The translations under genes were made by a program, and so were the position numbers. From NCBI RefSeq assembly GCF_020883495.1, contig NZ_CP086610.1:1531501-1595500 (forward strand): 64,000 nt of DNA. The letters run 5' to 3'. The DNA comes from Shinella zoogloeoides (GTDB lineage: Bacteria > Pseudomonadota > Alphaproteobacteria > Rhizobiales > Rhizobiaceae). Positions 25,599 to 36,193 of this stretch are shown here, in pieces (within the stretch, counting starts at the first letter, position 1; the number at the start of each line of letters is the position of its first letter). The notes below the pieces were generated by a model, which had not been told where the DNA came from, did no database searches, and saw only the letters and a program-made list of their open reading frames with translations.

Positions 25599-26888
25599 TC
25601 AGCGCTTGGAAACCGGCACGTAGTCGCGCTTGGGCGCGCCGATATAAAGCTGGCGCGGACGGCCGATGCGCTGTTCCGGGTCTTCGATCATCTCGTTCCA
25701 CTGGGCAATCCAGCCGACCGTGCGGGCGAGCGCGAAAAGCACCGTGAACATGGTGGTGGGGAAGCCGAGCGCCTTCAACGTGATGCCGGAATAGAAATCG
25801 ATGTTCGGGTAGAGCTTCTTCTCGATGAAGTACTCGTCCGTCAGCGCGATGCGCTCCAGTTCCATCGCGACTTCCAGCATCGGGTCGTCCTTGATGCCGA
25901 GTTCGGTCAGAACCTCGTGCGTCGTCTTCTGCATGATGCGTGCGCGCGGGTCGTAGTTCTTGTAGACGCGGTGGCCGAAGCCCATCAGGCGGAACGGATC
26001 GTTCTTGTCCTTGGCGCGCGCCACATATTCCGGAATCCGCTCGACCGAGCCAATTTCGGCCAGCATGTTGAGCGCCGCCTCGTTGGCGCCGCCATGGGCC
26101 GGGCCCCAAAGGCAGGCGATACCAGCCGCGATACAGGCGAACGGGTTGGCACCCGAAGAGCCGGCGAGGCGGACGGTGGAGGTGGATGCGTTCTGCTCGT
26201 GGTCGGCATGCAGGATGAAGATGCGGTCCATGGCGCGCGAAAGCACCGGGTTCACATTATATTCCTCGCACGGAACGGCAAAGCACATGCGCAGGAAGTT
26301 CGACGCGTAGTCGAGGTCGTTCTTCGGGTAAACGAAGGGCTGGCCGATATGATACTTGTAGGCCATGGCGGCGATCGTCGGCATCTTGGCGATCATGCGC
26401 AGCGAGGCGACCATGCGCTGGTGCGGATCGGTAATGTCGGTCGAGTCGTGATAGAAGGCGGAGAGCGCGCCGACGCAGCCACACATGACGGCCATCGGGT
26501 GGGCGTCGCGGCGGAAGCCGGTGAAGAAACGGCTCATCTGCTCATGCACCATGGTGTGGTGCGTCACGCGGTAATCGAAGTCGTCCTTCTGGGTCTTGGT
26601 GGGCAGTTCGCCGTACAACAGAAGGTAGCAGACTTCGAGGAAGTCGCCGTGCTCGGCAAGCTGCTCGATCGGGTAGCCGCGGTGCAGCAGCACGCCCTCG
26701 TCGCCGTCGATATAGGTGATCTTGGATTCGCACGAGGCGGTGGAGGTGAAGCCGGGGTCGTAGGTGAAGGCGCCGGTATGCTTGTAGAGCGTGCCGATGT
26801 CGATCACATCGGGGCCGATCGTCCCGGATCGCGTCGGCAGGTCGACTGTCTTGTCACCGATGGATACACCCGCGCTTTTTCCTGTCAT
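25599..26888 (-). CDS. gltA: Citrate synthase
   Basis: A 429-residue type II hexameric enzyme that condenses acetyl-CoA and oxaloacetate at the entry of the TCA cycle. The catalytic region is complete: the histidine in [29 protein letters not shown], and [15 protein letters not shown]. The N-terminal [22 protein letters not shown] in part is the usual proteobacterial NADH-sensitive type start. GGAGGA is placed eight bases before the ATG. Monocistronic: its terminator is at 25548 and it has a leader hairpin at 26915. Confidence 0.96.
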   Translation of the reverse strand: MTGKSAGVSIGDKTVDLPTRSGTIGPDVIDIGTLYKHTGAFTYDPGFTSTASCESKITYIDGDEGVLLHRGYPIEQLAEHGDFLEVCYLLLYGELPTKTQKDDFDYRVTHHTMVHEQMSRFFTGFRRDAHPMAVMCGCVGALSAFYHDSTDITDPHQRMVASLRMIAKMPTIAAMAYKYHIGQPFVYPKNDLDYASNFLRMCFAVPCEEYNVNPVLSRAMDRIFILHADHEQNASTSTVRLAGSSGANPFACIAAGIACLWGPAHGGANEAALNMLAEIGSVERIPEYVARAKDKNDPFRLMGFGHRVYKNYDPRARIMQKTTHEVLTELGIKDDPMLEVAMELERIALTDEYFIEKKLYPNIDFYSGITLKALGFPTTMFTVLFALARTVGWIAQWNEMIEDPEQRIGRPRQLYIGAPKRDYVPVSKR

Positions 26889-26914
26889 AACGATCCTCCG
26901 TTGTTTCGAATGGC

Positions 26915-26930
26915 GGCACGAAAGCGTGCC
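26915..26930 (-). other. Hairpin in the gltA leader
   Basis: Perfect 6-bp stem GGCACG with loop AAAG on the plus-strand reading (CTTT as RNA), 26 bases upstream of the gltA ATG. No T-run follows, so it is not a terminator; it may affect mRNA stability or translation, or be chance. Confidence 0.45.
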
Positions 26931-26951
26931 TCAGCCATGAACATGTTCGTT

Positions 26952-26980
26952 TTGCTAGCCCATTTACGGCACCCTGCCAA
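26952..26980 (-). promoter_or_regulatory. Possible sigma-70 type promoter of gltA
   Basis: On the minus strand TTGGCA and TAGCAA are separated by 17 bases, giving a start near 26945 and a leader of about 57 bases. The -10 is a poor match. Otherwise the 305-base gap 26889-27193 between gltA and comEC holds no gene I can support. Confidence 0.35.
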
Positions 26981-27193
26981 GCGATACGAAAGGCAAATTG
27001 TGCATTGCGGAAACAGGCTTTCCGGCAACGCAATATCTACCCTTTATGCGAAGTTGCAAGCAACCTTTGAGAGTGCTCTTTAAATTATGGAGGGCGCATC
27101 CTTTCTGTCTGACTTAGCAATTGTCATGCATACTGAAGATTGAAGATTTCTTCGTTCGATTGCACAATGGAGAGGGGACAAAGGGGCCGGGAC

Positions 27194-29653
27194 ATGGCCG
27201 AGGGGGAGATCGCCGAGCGCGAGGAGGCGCCCGAAGCCTATGGCTGGCGGGCAACGGCCGAGCATGGCGGTGTGCCGCCCCCCGTTTCCTTCGCGCCATC
27301 GCCCCCGGGGACATGGTCCGCCGGATTGTCTCGCATGGCCGTCCGGCTCGGCGGCAGGCTGGCAGCGCGTCGGGCGTTTGCGCTCGACTTCGCGCGCGAG
27401 CGGGCACATGGCCATTTCTTCCTGTTCATTCCCGTTTTCCTCGGGGTCGGAGCTGCGCTCTGGTTTGCCGCCGCATCCGACCCTTCGCCCTTGCTGCTGG
27501 GGCCGCTCGCCTTCGTGACATTCTGGCCCGCCTGGCGTCTGCGGCACCGGGAAGACTGGACGGCATTGGCCGCCGGCGGCGCATTCCTCGTTCCAATCGG
27601 CATGCTGCTGGCGGCGGGCGAAAGCCGGCGGCTCGATACGGTCATCCTCGATGCGCCGGTAACGAGCGAAATCGCCGGTCGGGTGCTGTCGCGGGAGAGC
27701 GACGAGAAGGGGGCGATCCGCTATCGCATCGCGCTCGAGGCGACGCGCGATCCCGTGCTGAAGCGCATGCCGAAGACCGTGACGCTGCTGGCCCGAAGCC
27801 GGCACGCTCCCGTTGCCATTGGCGGCGGGATCAAGGGCCGCGCGCGGCTCAATCCGCCGTCGGGACCGGCGCTGGCGGGTCTCAACGACTTCGCCTTCGA
27901 CGCCTATTTCGCCGGCAATGGCGCGGTCGGTTATTTCTACAGCAGGCCGGAAACGTTTCCGGTCCCGCAGGCGCACATGACCGACCGGATACGGCAGGAG
28001 ATCGCAACGTGGAGAAACAACCTTACCGAGCATATCCGAGGCCGTATCGGCGGGGATGCGGGTGCGATCGCCGCCGCGCTGGTGACGGCCGAACAGCGCG
28101 CCATCGATCCCGAAACGGTGGAGGCCCTGCGGCAGGCCGGGCTTGCCCATGTCCTTGCCATTTCGGGCCTCAACATGGTGCTGGCCGCCGGCACCTTCCT
28201 GGTCGGCGCGCGCGGATTGATGGCCGCGATCCCCGGTTTCGCCGAGCGCTATCCCGCACGCAAGATCGCCGCCGCCGGGGCGCTGGTCATGGTCACGCTC
28301 TACATCCTCGTATCGGGCGGCGCGATCTCGGCGGTGCGATCCTGGATCATGATCTGCGTCATGCTCGTCGCCGTGCTGTTCGGGCGCTCCGCGATCAGCC
28401 TGCGCAATGTGGCGATTTCCGCGATCCTCATTCTGGCGGTCACGCCTTCGGCCGTCACCAATCCGGGTTTCCAGATGTCCTATGCGGCGACGCTCGGCCT
28501 CGTCGCCGGCTATGCGGCCTGGCGGGAGAGGCCGATCCGGCGGGAAAACCGGGGAGGGCCGCTACGGCTTTTCGGCGGGGCGCTCGGCCGCTTCCTCGGC
28601 GGCCTTCTCCTGTCGTCGCTGATCGGCGGCGTTGCGACGCTGATCTATTCCATCGGCCACTTCCATCGCATCCCGGCCTATGGCCTTGCCGGCAACCTGC
28701 TGGCCATGCCGGTCATCGGCGCGATCGTCATGCCCTTCGGCCTTATTGCCGTGCTGCTGATGCCTTTCGGTCTCGATGCGATCCCGTTCGCCATCATGGG
28801 GAAGGGCATCGAATGGATGATCGCGTTCTCGACTTGGGTCGCCGGCTGGAAGGGCGAGATCGTCACCGGCCGCATTCCGCCGCTCGCCTTTTTACTCATC
28901 GGCATGGGCGGCGGCCTCGTCTGCATCCTGCGCACACGTCTGCGCCATGTCGGCACGCTGCTCGTCCTGTCGGGCATCGGCGTGGCCTTGTGGCCCGGCG
29001 GCCGCCCCACGCCGGAGGTCCTCGTCTCGGAGGACGGCCGCCTCGTCGCCATCCTGTCCGCAGAGGCGACGGCGACGAACCGTGCCCGGCCACCGGCTTT
29101 CATCTACGATCAATGGCGGCGCGCGCTCCGGCTTGCCGATCTGGCGAAGCCCGATATGCGCAAGACTGCAGGGCTGATGCTGGAGAACGAGGCCAAGGTG
29201 GACGCGGACCCGCAGGAACGGCCCCGTCGCAAGGCGGACCGGCAAAAGGCGAAAGCCGCCCTGACCAGCGCAATCGATACATCGAGAAAGACGGGCGGCT
29301 TCGTTTGCGAGGCAAAGGCCTTTTGCGCGGCCGTCTCGCCCAGCGGCTGGCGAATCGTTACGATCGAGGACACCGCTTTCCTCGGGATCGCCTGCGACGG
29401 GGCGGATCTGGTCGTCGCGCCCTTCGCCCTGCGCCTCGACGCCTGCCGTTCCGGCGCGCGGCTGGTAACCGCCCGACACCTGCGGCGCACCGGCGCACTG
29501 GAAATCCAGCCCGCCGGGGGCACCGCATCTTCCGCGCTCTCGAATGCCGACTTCACAGCCGCAGTCGAAACGCTCCGCCGCCCGTGGTCAAGGCACCGCA
29601 CCTATGACTGGCGCACAGAAAGCTTCGAACCTGAAGCGGAAGATCAGTTATAG
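27194..29653 (+). CDS. comEC: ComEC/Rec2 family membrane protein
   Basis: An 819-residue membrane protein related to the DNA uptake channel ComEC. The N-terminal OB-like region (about 110-240) and the competence domain core are visible, including [33 protein letters not shown], and [15 protein letters not shown] with several membrane helices. The C-terminal metallo-beta-lactamase-like domain of some ComEC proteins is not evident; instead the last 200 residues form a soluble region with [10 protein letters not shown] and [11 protein letters not shown]. The ATG at 27194 has GGGGCCGGG upstream; in-frame ATG codons at 27167 and 27140 lack a ribosome site. The 3' end overlaps lexA by 10 bases. Confidence 0.87.
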   Translation: MAEGEIAEREEAPEAYGWRATAEHGGVPPPVSFAPSPPGTWSAGLSRMAVRLGGRLAARRAFALDFARERAHGHFFLFIPVFLGVGAALWFAAASDPSPLLLGPLAFVTFWPAWRLRHREDWTALAAGGAFLVPIGMLLAAGESRRLDTVILDAPVTSEIAGRVLSRESDEKGAIRYRIALEATRDPVLKRMPKTVTLLARSRHAPVAIGGGIKGRARLNPPSGPALAGLNDFAFDAYFAGNGAVGYFYSRPETFPVPQAHMTDRIRQEIATWRNNLTEHIRGRIGGDAGAIAAALVTAEQRAIDPETVEALRQAGLAHVLAISGLNMVLAAGTFLVGARGLMAAIPGFAERYPARKIAAAGALVMVTLYILVSGGAISAVRSWIMICVMLVAVLFGRSAISLRNVAISAILILAVTPSAVTNPGFQMSYAATLGLVAGYAAWRERPIRRENRGGPLRLFGGALGRFLGGLLLSSLIGGVATLIYSIGHFHRIPAYGLAGNLLAMPVIGAIVMPFGLIAVLLMPFGLDAIPFAIMGKGIEWMIAFSTWVAGWKGEIVTGRIPPLAFLLIGMGGGLVCILRTRLRHVGTLLVLSGIGVALWPGGRPTPEVLVSEDGRLVAILSAEATATNRARPPAFIYDQWRRALRLADLAKPDMRKTAGLMLENEAKVDADPQERPRRKADRQKAKAALTSAIDTSRKTGGFVCEAKAFCAAVSPSGWRIVTIEDTAFLGIACDGADLVVAPFALRLDACRSGARLVTARHLRRTGALEIQPAGGTASSALSNADFTAAVETLRRPWSRHRTYDWRTESFEPEAEDQL

Positions 29654-30366
29654 CGGCGGATGAGGCCGACGAGCTTGCCCTGGATTTTCACACGGTCGGG
29701 GCCGAAGATGCGGGTCTCATAAGCCGGATTGGCGGCTTCGAGGGCAATGGAGGCGCCCTTGCGGCGGAAGCGCTTCAGGGTGGCTTCCTCGTCATCGACG
29801 AGCGCGACGATGATTTCGCCGGGATTGGCGCTGCTCGCATTGCGGATGATCACCGTGTCGCCGTCGAGAATGCCGGCCTCGATCATCGAATCGCCCTTGA
29901 CCTCCAGCGCATAGTGCTCGCCGCTACCGATCATCTCGGCCGGTACGGTGATGTCATGGGTGTTGTTCTGGATGGCCGAGATCGGCACGCCGGCGGCGAT
30001 GCGCCCCATGACGGGAACGGAGACTGAAGAGGATATCTCCGCCGGGACTGTGCGCTGGGCGGGAGCGGCCGGCGGCACGGCCGGCTTGCCGCGGCTGCCC
30101 TCGATGACGGAGGGCGAGAAGCCGCGGCGGGGCTGCAGGCTCGGCGAATAGGCGTCGGGCAGCTTGATCACCTCCAACGCGCGCGCCCTGTTGGGCAGGC
30201 GGCGGATGAAGCCGCGCTCCTCCAGCGCCGTGATGAGGCGATGGATGCCGGATTTGGAGGCAAGATCGAGGGCATCCTTCATCTCGTCGAAGGAGGGCGG
30301 AATGCCGGATTCCTTCATACGCTCATGAATGAACAGCAGGAGTTCCTGTTGTTTGCGCGTCAGCAT
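29644..30366 (-). CDS. lexA: LexA repressor
   Basis: A 240-residue SOS repressor with self-cleavage peptidase domain. The winged helix at the N-terminus ([28 protein letters not shown]) matches the family, the cleavage site is Ala125-Gly126 in RIAAGVPIS, and the catalytic dyad is Ser160 ([10 protein letters not shown]) and Lys198 (EEATLKRF). The linker from about 72 to 115 is longer than in E. coli, as usual in rhizobia. A GTTC-N7-GTTC box lies in its promoter, so it represses itself. The stop overlaps comEC. Confidence 0.96.
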   Translation of the reverse strand: MLTRKQQELLLFIHERMKESGIPPSFDEMKDALDLASKSGIHRLITALEERGFIRRLPNRARALEVIKLPDAYSPSLQPRRGFSPSVIEGSRGKPAVPPAAPAQRTVPAEISSSVSVPVMGRIAAGVPISAIQNNTHDITVPAEMIGSGEHYALEVKGDSMIEAGILDGDTVIIRNASSANPGEIIVALVDDEEATLKRFRRKGASIALEAANPAYETRIFGPDRVKIQGKLVGLIRRYN

Positions 30367-30399
30367 GGCCTCTCCACCGAGAATCGTGAAACAAATCCA

Positions 30400-30429
30400 G
30401 AACAGACACTATCTGTTCCATATGTGTTC
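30400..30429. promoter_or_regulatory. LexA promoter operators: SOS box and overlapping dyad
   Basis: GTTCCATATGTGTTC (30415-30429) is an exact alphaproteobacterial SOS box, GTTC-N7-GTTC. Its first GTTC is shared with an inverted repeat, GAACAGA-N5-TCTGTTC, at 30400-30418. A TTGCGG -35-like element (minus strand, 30429-30434) touches the box, so bound LexA would block RNA polymerase. Confidence 0.82.
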
Positions 30430-30459
30430 CGCAAGGGGCTGCTGATACAATAACGCTAC

Positions 30460-31683
30460 TCAAGGTGTCGGTTCGCGCAGGAGCAGGACCTTGCACGGCG
30501 ATCCCGCAGCCATGGCCGGGGCCTGGGGCGGGCGGACCAGCAGGCCTTCCGCTTCCGCGAAGGTCTTCATCATCGAAGAATCCTGCTTGCCGAAGGGGGT
30601 CACGAGCAGTTCGCCGGCCGGGCCGCGCGTCACGCGGGCGCGGACATAGTCCTGCCGATGATCGTTTTCCTTGACCGGCACGGCCGCAACGGCGTCCCGC
30701 AGGCGGTCCTTCGGCGGCAGATGCGAGAGGCGGCGGACGAGAGGTTCGAGGAACAGCAGCGAGCAGACGAGGCTGGAGACGGGGTTGCCGGGCAGGCCGA
30801 CGACCTGGATTTCGCCGAGGCGGCCGACCATCAACGGCTTTCCGGGGCGCATGGCGATGCGCCAGAAATCGAGCTCCATGCCCGCTTCGCCGAGCACCGG
30901 CTGGACAAGGTCGAAATCGCCGACGGAGGCGCCGCCGAGCGTCACCAGCACGTCGATATCGAGCGAAAGGGCATTTCGCACCGCATCGAGGATCGCCTGC
31001 TTGTCGTCACGCACGATGCCGAGGTCGACGATGTCCGCACCGGCGCTGCGGGCGATGGCGGCGACGCCGTAGGTGTTGGAGGCGATGATCTGGCTCGCGC
31101 CCGGCGGCGTGCCGGGCGGCACCAGCTCGTCGCCCGTCGCCAGAAGGGCGACGCGCGGGCGGGTGTAAACGGTCAGTTCCGGGTGGTTCATCGCGGCGGC
31201 GACGGTGAGGCGGCCCGGATCGAGCACGTCTCCGGCCTTCAGGACGACTTCACCTTCGTGGAAATCCTGGCCGCGCGGGCGGATATGGCGACCCTTCGGG
31301 GTGAGGAAGGTGGTGCGGATGCGGCCGTCCTCCAGCACCTCGGCGTCTTCCTGCAACAGCACGGTATCGGCAAAGGCGGGGAGCGGCGCGCCGGTAAAGA
31401 TGCGCACGGCCTCGCCGGGGCCTGCGCCCCCCTCGAAGGCGTGGCCGGCCGCGGAGGTGCCGACGACCTTGAGGACGGAGCCGAGCGCGGGGATGTCCGC
31501 ATGGCGCAGGGCATAGCCGTCCATCGCGGAATTGTCGAAGGGTGGCTGGGTGAGGCGGGCGGCGACATCCTCGGCAAGCACGCGGCCTTCCGCCTGATGA
31601 AGCGGGACCTTCTCCGTCCGTCGCACCGGCCTTGCCGCGCAAAGCAGGCGTTCAAGGGCGTCGGCGACGGGCAGAAGGGACAT
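30460..31683 (-). CDS. moeA: Molybdopterin molybdenumtransferase MoeA
   Basis: A 407-residue enzyme that inserts molybdate into adenylylated molybdopterin in molybdenum cofactor synthesis. The N-terminal MoeA region (QPPFDNSAMDGYALR) and the MoCF-like domain (LVTLGGASVGDFDLV, VVGLPGNPVSSLVC) are clear. It overlaps the moaC stop codon at 31683 by one base (shared TCA/CAT on the plus strand), so the two are coupled in the trpD-trpC-moaC-moeA operon. Confidence 0.94.
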   Translation of the reverse strand: MSLLPVADALERLLCAARPVRRTEKVPLHQAEGRVLAEDVAARLTQPPFDNSAMDGYALRHADIPALGSVLKVVGTSAAGHAFEGGAGPGEAVRIFTGAPLPAFADTVLLQEDAEVLEDGRIRTTFLTPKGRHIRPRGQDFHEGEVVLKAGDVLDPGRLTVAAAMNHPELTVYTRPRVALLATGDELVPPGTPPGASQIIASNTYGVAAIARSAGADIVDLGIVRDDKQAILDAVRNALSLDIDVLVTLGGASVGDFDLVQPVLGEAGMELDFWRIAMRPGKPLMVGRLGEIQVVGLPGNPVSSLVCSLLFLEPLVRRLSHLPPKDRLRDAVAAVPVKENDHRQDYVRARVTRGPAGELLVTPFGKQDSSMMKTFAEAEGLLVRPPQAPAMAAGSPCKVLLLREPTP

Positions 31684-32165
31684 CAGGCCTCTCCGCGTCT
31701 GTAGTCGCCGGAACGGCCGCCGGATTTTTCACGCAGCCGCACGCCGCCGATCTCCATCTCGCGGTCGGCCGCCTTGGCCATGTCGTAGATGGTGAGGCAG
31801 GCGACGCTGACGGCCGTCAGCGCCTCCATCTCCACGCCGGTGCGGCCGGTAAGCTTGGCCATGGCCTCGACGCGCAAGCCGGGAAGGGCGCGGTCCTCGC
31901 GGATCTCGACGGCCACCTTGGTCAGCATCAGGGGATGGCAGAGCGGGATGAGGCTGGAGGTCTGCTTGGCGGCCATGATGCCGGCAAGGCGCGCCGTGCC
32001 GATCACGTCGCCCTTCTTGGCGTCGCCCTTGAGGATGAGGTCGAGCGTTGCCGGCGCCATGCGGATGAAGCCCTCGGCGAGCGCGATGCGCACCGTCTCG
32101 GCCTTGTCGCCGACATCCACCATATTGGCTTCGCCTGAAGCATCGATATGGGTGAGTTTCGTCAT
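31683..32165 (-). CDS. moaC: Cyclic pyranopterin monophosphate synthase MoaC
   Basis: A 160-residue enzyme that, with MoaA, makes cyclic pyranopterin monophosphate, the first molybdenum cofactor intermediate. It begins [19 protein letters not shown] at 32165 and shows [13 protein letters not shown] and [23 protein letters not shown], with the catalytic Lys/Asp/His residues of the family. The ATG overlaps the trpC stop (ATGA). Confidence 0.95.
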   Translation of the reverse strand: MTKLTHIDASGEANMVDVGDKAETVRIALAEGFIRMAPATLDLILKGDAKKGDVIGTARLAGIMAAKQTSSLIPLCHPLMLTKVAVEIREDRALPGLRVEAMAKLTGRTGVEMEALTAVSVACLTIYDMAKAADREMEIGGVRLREKSGGRSGDYRRGEA

Positions 32166-32977
32166 TCGGCGGCCAGCATGCCGGCATTGCCGGTCAGGAG
32201 TTCGCGCGTCGCGGCCGTCACGTCGTCCTTGCGCATCAGGCTTTCGCCGACGAGGAAGGTGGAGATGCCGACCTTGCCGAGGCGCTGGCAATCGGCGTGG
32301 GTGAAGATGCCGCTTTCGCCGACGAGCAGCCGATCCTCCGGCACCATGCCGGCAAGCTTCTCCGAAACCGCAAGATCGACCTCGAAGGTGCGCAGGTTCC
32401 GGTTGTTGACGCCGACGAGCTTGGACTTCAGCTTCAGCGCACGCTCCATTTCCGCTTCGTCATGCACTTCGATCAGAACGTCCATGCCGAGCGAGAAGGC
32501 GGCGTCCTCCAGCATTTTCGCGGTGTCGTCGCTGAGCGAGGCCATGATGAGGAGGATGCAATCCGCACCCCAGGCGCGCGCTTCCAGCACCTGGTAGCTG
32601 TCGAACATGAAGTCCTTGCGCAGCGCCGGCAATGCGCAGGCCTCGCGCGCGGCGGTCAGGAATTCCGGCGCACCCTGGAAGCTCGGCGTGTCCGTCAGCA
32701 CGGAAAGGCAGGCGGCGCCCCCGGCCTCATAGGCTTTCGCAAGCGCCGGCGGATCGAAATCCGGGCGGATGAGACCCTTGGAGGGGCTTGCCTTCTTGAT
32801 CTCGGCGATGAGGCCGAAGCGGCCTTCCGCTTTCTTGCCCACAAGGCTGGCGAAGAAGCCGCGCGGCGGCTCCTGATCACGGATGCGCGCGCGAAGCTCG
32901 GCAGGAGCGATACGCGCCTTGGCGGCGGCGATCTCTTCCAGCTTGTAGGCTTCGATCTTCTTCAGAATGTCGGTCAT
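32162..32977 (-). CDS. trpC: Indole-3-glycerol phosphate synthase
   Basis: A 271-residue TIM-barrel enzyme that closes the indole ring in tryptophan synthesis. Signature residues include [55 protein letters not shown] and [15 protein letters not shown]. The ATG at 32977 (MTDIL) is preceded by AGGA; a TTG six bases earlier is too close to it. It follows trpD after eight bases and overlaps moaC. Confidence 0.95.
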   Translation of the reverse strand: MTDILKKIEAYKLEEIAAAKARIAPAELRARIRDQEPPRGFFASLVGKKAEGRFGLIAEIKKASPSKGLIRPDFDPPALAKAYEAGGAACLSVLTDTPSFQGAPEFLTAAREACALPALRKDFMFDSYQVLEARAWGADCILLIMASLSDDTAKMLEDAAFSLGMDVLIEVHDEAEMERALKLKSKLVGVNNRNLRTFEVDLAVSEKLAGMVPEDRLLVGESGIFTHADCQRLGKVGISTFLVGESLMRKDDVTAATRELLTGNAGMLAAE

Positions 32978-32985
32978 GGCCAATC

Positions 32986-34008
32986 CTAGTCCGTCCCGCC
33001 CTCGTTGGAAACCGCAACGAGGCGTTCCAGCGCGGCGCGGGCGCGGCCGCTTTCAAGGGATTCGGTGGCAAGCTTCATGCCTTCGCCGAGCGTCTGCGCC
33101 TTGCCGGCGACGACGAGCGAGGCGGCGGCGTTCGCCAGCGAAATATCGCGATACGGCATATGAGCGCCGCCGAGCACGGAAAGGAGGGCGGCGGCATTGT
33201 GCGCGCCGTCGCCGCCGCGCAGGTCGTCTAGCTTCACCTGCGGCAGGCCGAAATCGGCGGGCGTCAGCTCGAAGGTGCGAATCTTGCCGTTTTCCAGCGC
33301 CGCGACCTGCGTCACGCCCGTCGTGGTCACTTCGTCGAGGCCTTCGCCATGCACGACCCAGATGCTTTCCGAGCCGAGGTCGCGCATCACCTCGGCGATC
33401 GGCACCAGCCATTGCGGCGAGAACACGCCGAGGAGCTGGCGCTTGACGCCGCCGGGGTTGGAGAGCGGGCCGAGCAGGTTGAAGATCGTGCGCGTGCCGA
33501 GTTCGACGCGCGACGGGCCGACATGCTTCATGGCGGGGTGATGCAACTGCGCGAACATGAAGCCGAGGCCTGCGTCATGCACGCAGCGGGCAATATCGGC
33601 CGGGCCGATATCGAGCTTGACGCCGAGGCAGGAGAGGGCGTCCGCCGTGCCCGACTTGGAGCTGAGCGCCCGGTTGCCGTGCTTGGCGACGGGAACGCCG
33701 GCGCCCGCGACGACGATCGCCGCAAGCGTCGAGATATTGTAGGTGCCCGCGCCGTCGCCGCCCGTACCGACGATATCCATGGCGTCGGCCGGCACGTTCA
33801 CCGGCAGCATGCGGGCGCGCATGGAGCCGACGGCGCCGTAGATCTCGTCCACGGTCTCGCCGCGCACGCGCAAGGCCATCAGGAAGCCGCCGATCTGCGA
33901 GGGCGTGGCGGCGCCCGACATGATGATCTCGAACGCGCCGCGCGCATCCTCGCGGTCGAGCGCGCTGCCGGCGGCGACCTTGGCGATATAGGGTTTCAGG
34001 TCGGACAT
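32986..34008 (-). CDS. trpD: Anthranilate phosphoribosyltransferase
   Basis: A 340-residue enzyme joining anthranilate to PRPP. The PRPP loop [14 protein letters not shown], then [17 protein letters not shown] and GPLSNP are all present, with the C-terminal [23 protein letters not shown] precedes the ATG at 34008. It sits 16 bases downstream of the ppiD-like gene, so a shared transcript is likely, placing an outer-membrane or periplasmic foldase gene in front of the tryptophan and molybdenum genes as in other rhizobia. Confidence 0.95.
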   Translation of the reverse strand: MSDLKPYIAKVAAGSALDREDARGAFEIIMSGAATPSQIGGFLMALRVRGETVDEIYGAVGSMRARMLPVNVPADAMDIVGTGGDGAGTYNISTLAAIVVAGAGVPVAKHGNRALSSKSGTADALSCLGVKLDIGPADIARCVHDAGLGFMFAQLHHPAMKHVGPSRVELGTRTIFNLLGPLSNPGGVKRQLLGVFSPQWLVPIAEVMRDLGSESIWVVHGEGLDEVTTTGVTQVAALENGKIRTFELTPADFGLPQVKLDDLRGGDGAHNAAALLSVLGGAHMPYRDISLANAAASLVVAGKAQTLGEGMKLATESLESGRARAALERLVAVSNEGGTD

Positions 34009-34024
34009 GCGGCTCCTCTTTCCC

Positions 34025-35911
34025 TTACCGCGCGAGGCTCTGTTCGGCGAGCGTGCGATTGATGGAGACACCGTAGGCCGACTGGAGCGAGCTGACCATC
34101 TGGTCGAGGATATCGTCGCCGCTGGTGCGCGCGACAGCCTGGATCTGCTGCTCGTCGTTGGTCAGCGCGTCGGTTGCCGCATCGTTCACTTCGGTCACCT
34201 TCAGGAGAATTTGGCCTTCGCCGTCGACGCCGGGCGTGCTGGCGACATGGCCGAGCGGACCGGCGAAGGCGGCAGCCACGGCGGCCGGGCCGAGGACCGG
34301 GTCTTCGGCGCCGCGGTGCAAGCCCGTCTTGGTCTCGACGGCCATGCCGAGTTCGCCGGCAATCGCGGCGAGTCCGCCGCCCTTGCGCACACGCTCCGCC
34401 AGCTCTTCCGCCTTCTTGGCGAGCGCCTGGCGCTGCTGTTCGGCCGTCCAGTCCGCCACCACGCGGTCGCGAACCTCGTCGAGCGTACGGTCGCGATCCG
34501 GGATCACGTCGAGCACCTCATACCACGCATAGCCCTCGCGGCCGACATTGAGCGGCTGGGTCTCCATGCCGACCTCGGTCTTGAACACTTCGCCGAGCAG
34601 CGCCGCTTCTTCCGGCAGGCCGGCGACTTCCTCGCCCTTCTGGTCGTTGCCCTGCGCGTCGATCGCCTCGATGGTGACGGCCTTCAGGTTGTTCTTGGCG
34701 GCAGCCTCGACGAGGCTGAGGCCCTCGGCGCGGCTGTCCTCGATACGGTCATGCACGGCGAGGATGCCGTCGGCGGCTTCCGCGAGCGCCAGTTCGCCCC
34801 GCAGTTCTTCCTTGACCTCTTCGAAGGTCTTCAGGGTTTCCGGACGGATATTCGTCACGCGCAGGATGATCGGGCCGAAGGTGCCGTCGATGACCGGCGT
34901 CGTGCCGCCGTTCTCGGCAACCGCGAAGGCGGGCTCGGCCAGTTTCTGGTCGGGAACGTTCGCCTCGGTGAAGTCGCCCAGCAGCACGTCGGCCGCCGTC
35001 TTGCCCTGTTCGGCGACGATAGCGTCGAAGGTCGTGCCGGCGGCAAGCTTGGCCGCCGCGGCATCGGCGCTGGCGCGATCCTTGAAGGTCAGTTGCTCGA
35101 TGGTGCGCAGCGCCGGCGTGCGGTACTTTTCCTTGTTCTTCTCGTAATCGGCCTGAAGCGCCTCGTCGGTGATCGTCGAGGCGTCCGCGATGTCCTTCGG
35201 CTCCAGCGCAATATAGACGAACTTGCGGTATTCCGGCGCGCGGTACTTGGCCTTGTTCTGCTCGAACCAGGGTGCGAGCACATCGTCGCCCGGCGTCTTG
35301 ACGGGGTCGATATTGGCATTGCTGAGCAGCAGGAAGTCGATGCTGCGCGCCTCGTTGCGATACTGGCGCAGCGCATCCGTCAGCACATCGGGGGCCTTGT
35401 AGCCATCCGACACGGCTTCCACGACCTGGGTGCGGATCGCGACCTGGCTGCGGTTGCTGATATAGTCGCTCTCGCGCAGGCCCGCATTGCGCAGGATCGC
35501 GGAGAAGGCGGCGCGGTCGAACTGGCCGCCGGCGCCGTGGAAGGCCGGATCGTCGGCGATCAACTGGGCGAGGCGACCTTCCGAAAGGCCGAGATTCATG
35601 TCGCGCGAGAGCTGGTCGAGCGCGGCGCCGGCGACGAGTTCGGCAAAGACCTGGTTCTCGATGCCGAAGGCGCGGGCCTGTTCGGCGTTCAGCCGCATGC
35701 CGAGGCGCTGCGACATGGCGCCGACCTGACGCTCATAGGCGAGGCGGAAGTCCGTCGGCGAAACCTTGACGTCGCCGACCGTGACGACGGCATTGGAGGT
35801 TCCGGTGACAAGAGAACTCGAAACACCCCAGACAGCGAAGGAACCGACCAGTACGATCAGCAGGGCTTTTGCCACCCAGGTCTGGGAAGCGCGTCTCAGG
35901 GCGTCGAGCAT
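34025..35911 (-). CDS. ppiD: SurA/PpiD-type peptidylprolyl isomerase
   Basis: A 628-residue membrane-anchored periplasmic chaperone. One N-terminal hydrophobic segment ([16 protein letters not shown], residues about 16-31) anchors it, the SurA N-terminal helical domain follows, and a parvulin-like region lies around residues 240-350, including [17 protein letters not shown]. PpiD catches unfolded proteins leaving the Sec channel; rhizobial members are often annotated just as peptidylprolyl isomerase, and catalytic activity in this region is not certain. It starts the trpD-trpC-moaC-moeA gene group. Confidence 0.88.
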   Translation of the reverse strand: MLDALRRASQTWVAKALLIVLVGSFAVWGVSSSLVTGTSNAVVTVGDVKVSPTDFRLAYERQVGAMSQRLGMRLNAEQARAFGIENQVFAELVAGAALDQLSRDMNLGLSEGRLAQLIADDPAFHGAGGQFDRAAFSAILRNAGLRESDYISNRSQVAIRTQVVEAVSDGYKAPDVLTDALRQYRNEARSIDFLLLSNANIDPVKTPGDDVLAPWFEQNKAKYRAPEYRKFVYIALEPKDIADASTITDEALQADYEKNKEKYRTPALRTIEQLTFKDRASADAAAAKLAAGTTFDAIVAEQGKTAADVLLGDFTEANVPDQKLAEPAFAVAENGGTTPVIDGTFGPIILRVTNIRPETLKTFEEVKEELRGELALAEAADGILAVHDRIEDSRAEGLSLVEAAAKNNLKAVTIEAIDAQGNDQKGEEVAGLPEEAALLGEVFKTEVGMETQPLNVGREGYAWYEVLDVIPDRDRTLDEVRDRVVADWTAEQQRQALAKKAEELAERVRKGGGLAAIAGELGMAVETKTGLHRGAEDPVLGPAAVAAAFAGPLGHVASTPGVDGEGQILLKVTEVNDAATDALTNDEQQIQAVARTSGDDILDQMVSSLQSAYGVSINRTLAEQSLAR

Positions 35912-36049
35912 CGTCTAAATTTCCTCATATACGCGGCCATGCGGCCGGAGATCGTCTCTTAACGGAAAGTTTGCGGGAATAGAAGTCCGCAGCATGCCTG
36001 CGGCGCCCGGCAGGAGCGGGGCATGGCGCAAACGCGCCGCCGGGCGTCG

Positions 36050-36073
36050 ATTTCTTTTGCCGGCAAAAGAAAT
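36050..36073. repeat. 24-bp perfect palindrome between divergent genes
   Basis: ATTTCTTTTGCC at 36050-36061 is repeated as its exact complement at 36062-36073 with no loop. It lies in the 282-base gap between the divergent ppiD and Na/Pi cotransporter genes, where a terminator is not expected. A weaker 7-bp inverted repeat (CGCCCGG, 36004-36046) is beside it. An operator or a structured RNA is possible. Confidence 0.7.
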
Positions 36074-36110
36074 TTTTATGAAATTATTGGCAGAATCCGG
36101 CCCTATTCCG

Positions 36111-36128
36111 CTGTCACAATTCAGGAAT
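36111..36128 (+). promoter_or_regulatory. Imperfect Pho-box-like site
   Basis: CTGTCAC-AATT-CAGGAAT has a good first and a poor second half compared with the CTGTCAT-N4-CTGTCAT PhoB site. Its place 66 bases upstream of a phosphate cotransporter gene is suggestive only. Confidence 0.25.
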
Positions 36129-36193
36129 TCGTGATCGGATGCAGGATTATCCCGGTGAGTCTGTCGCCGGCGGTCGCGTGAGGAGATAAAGAG

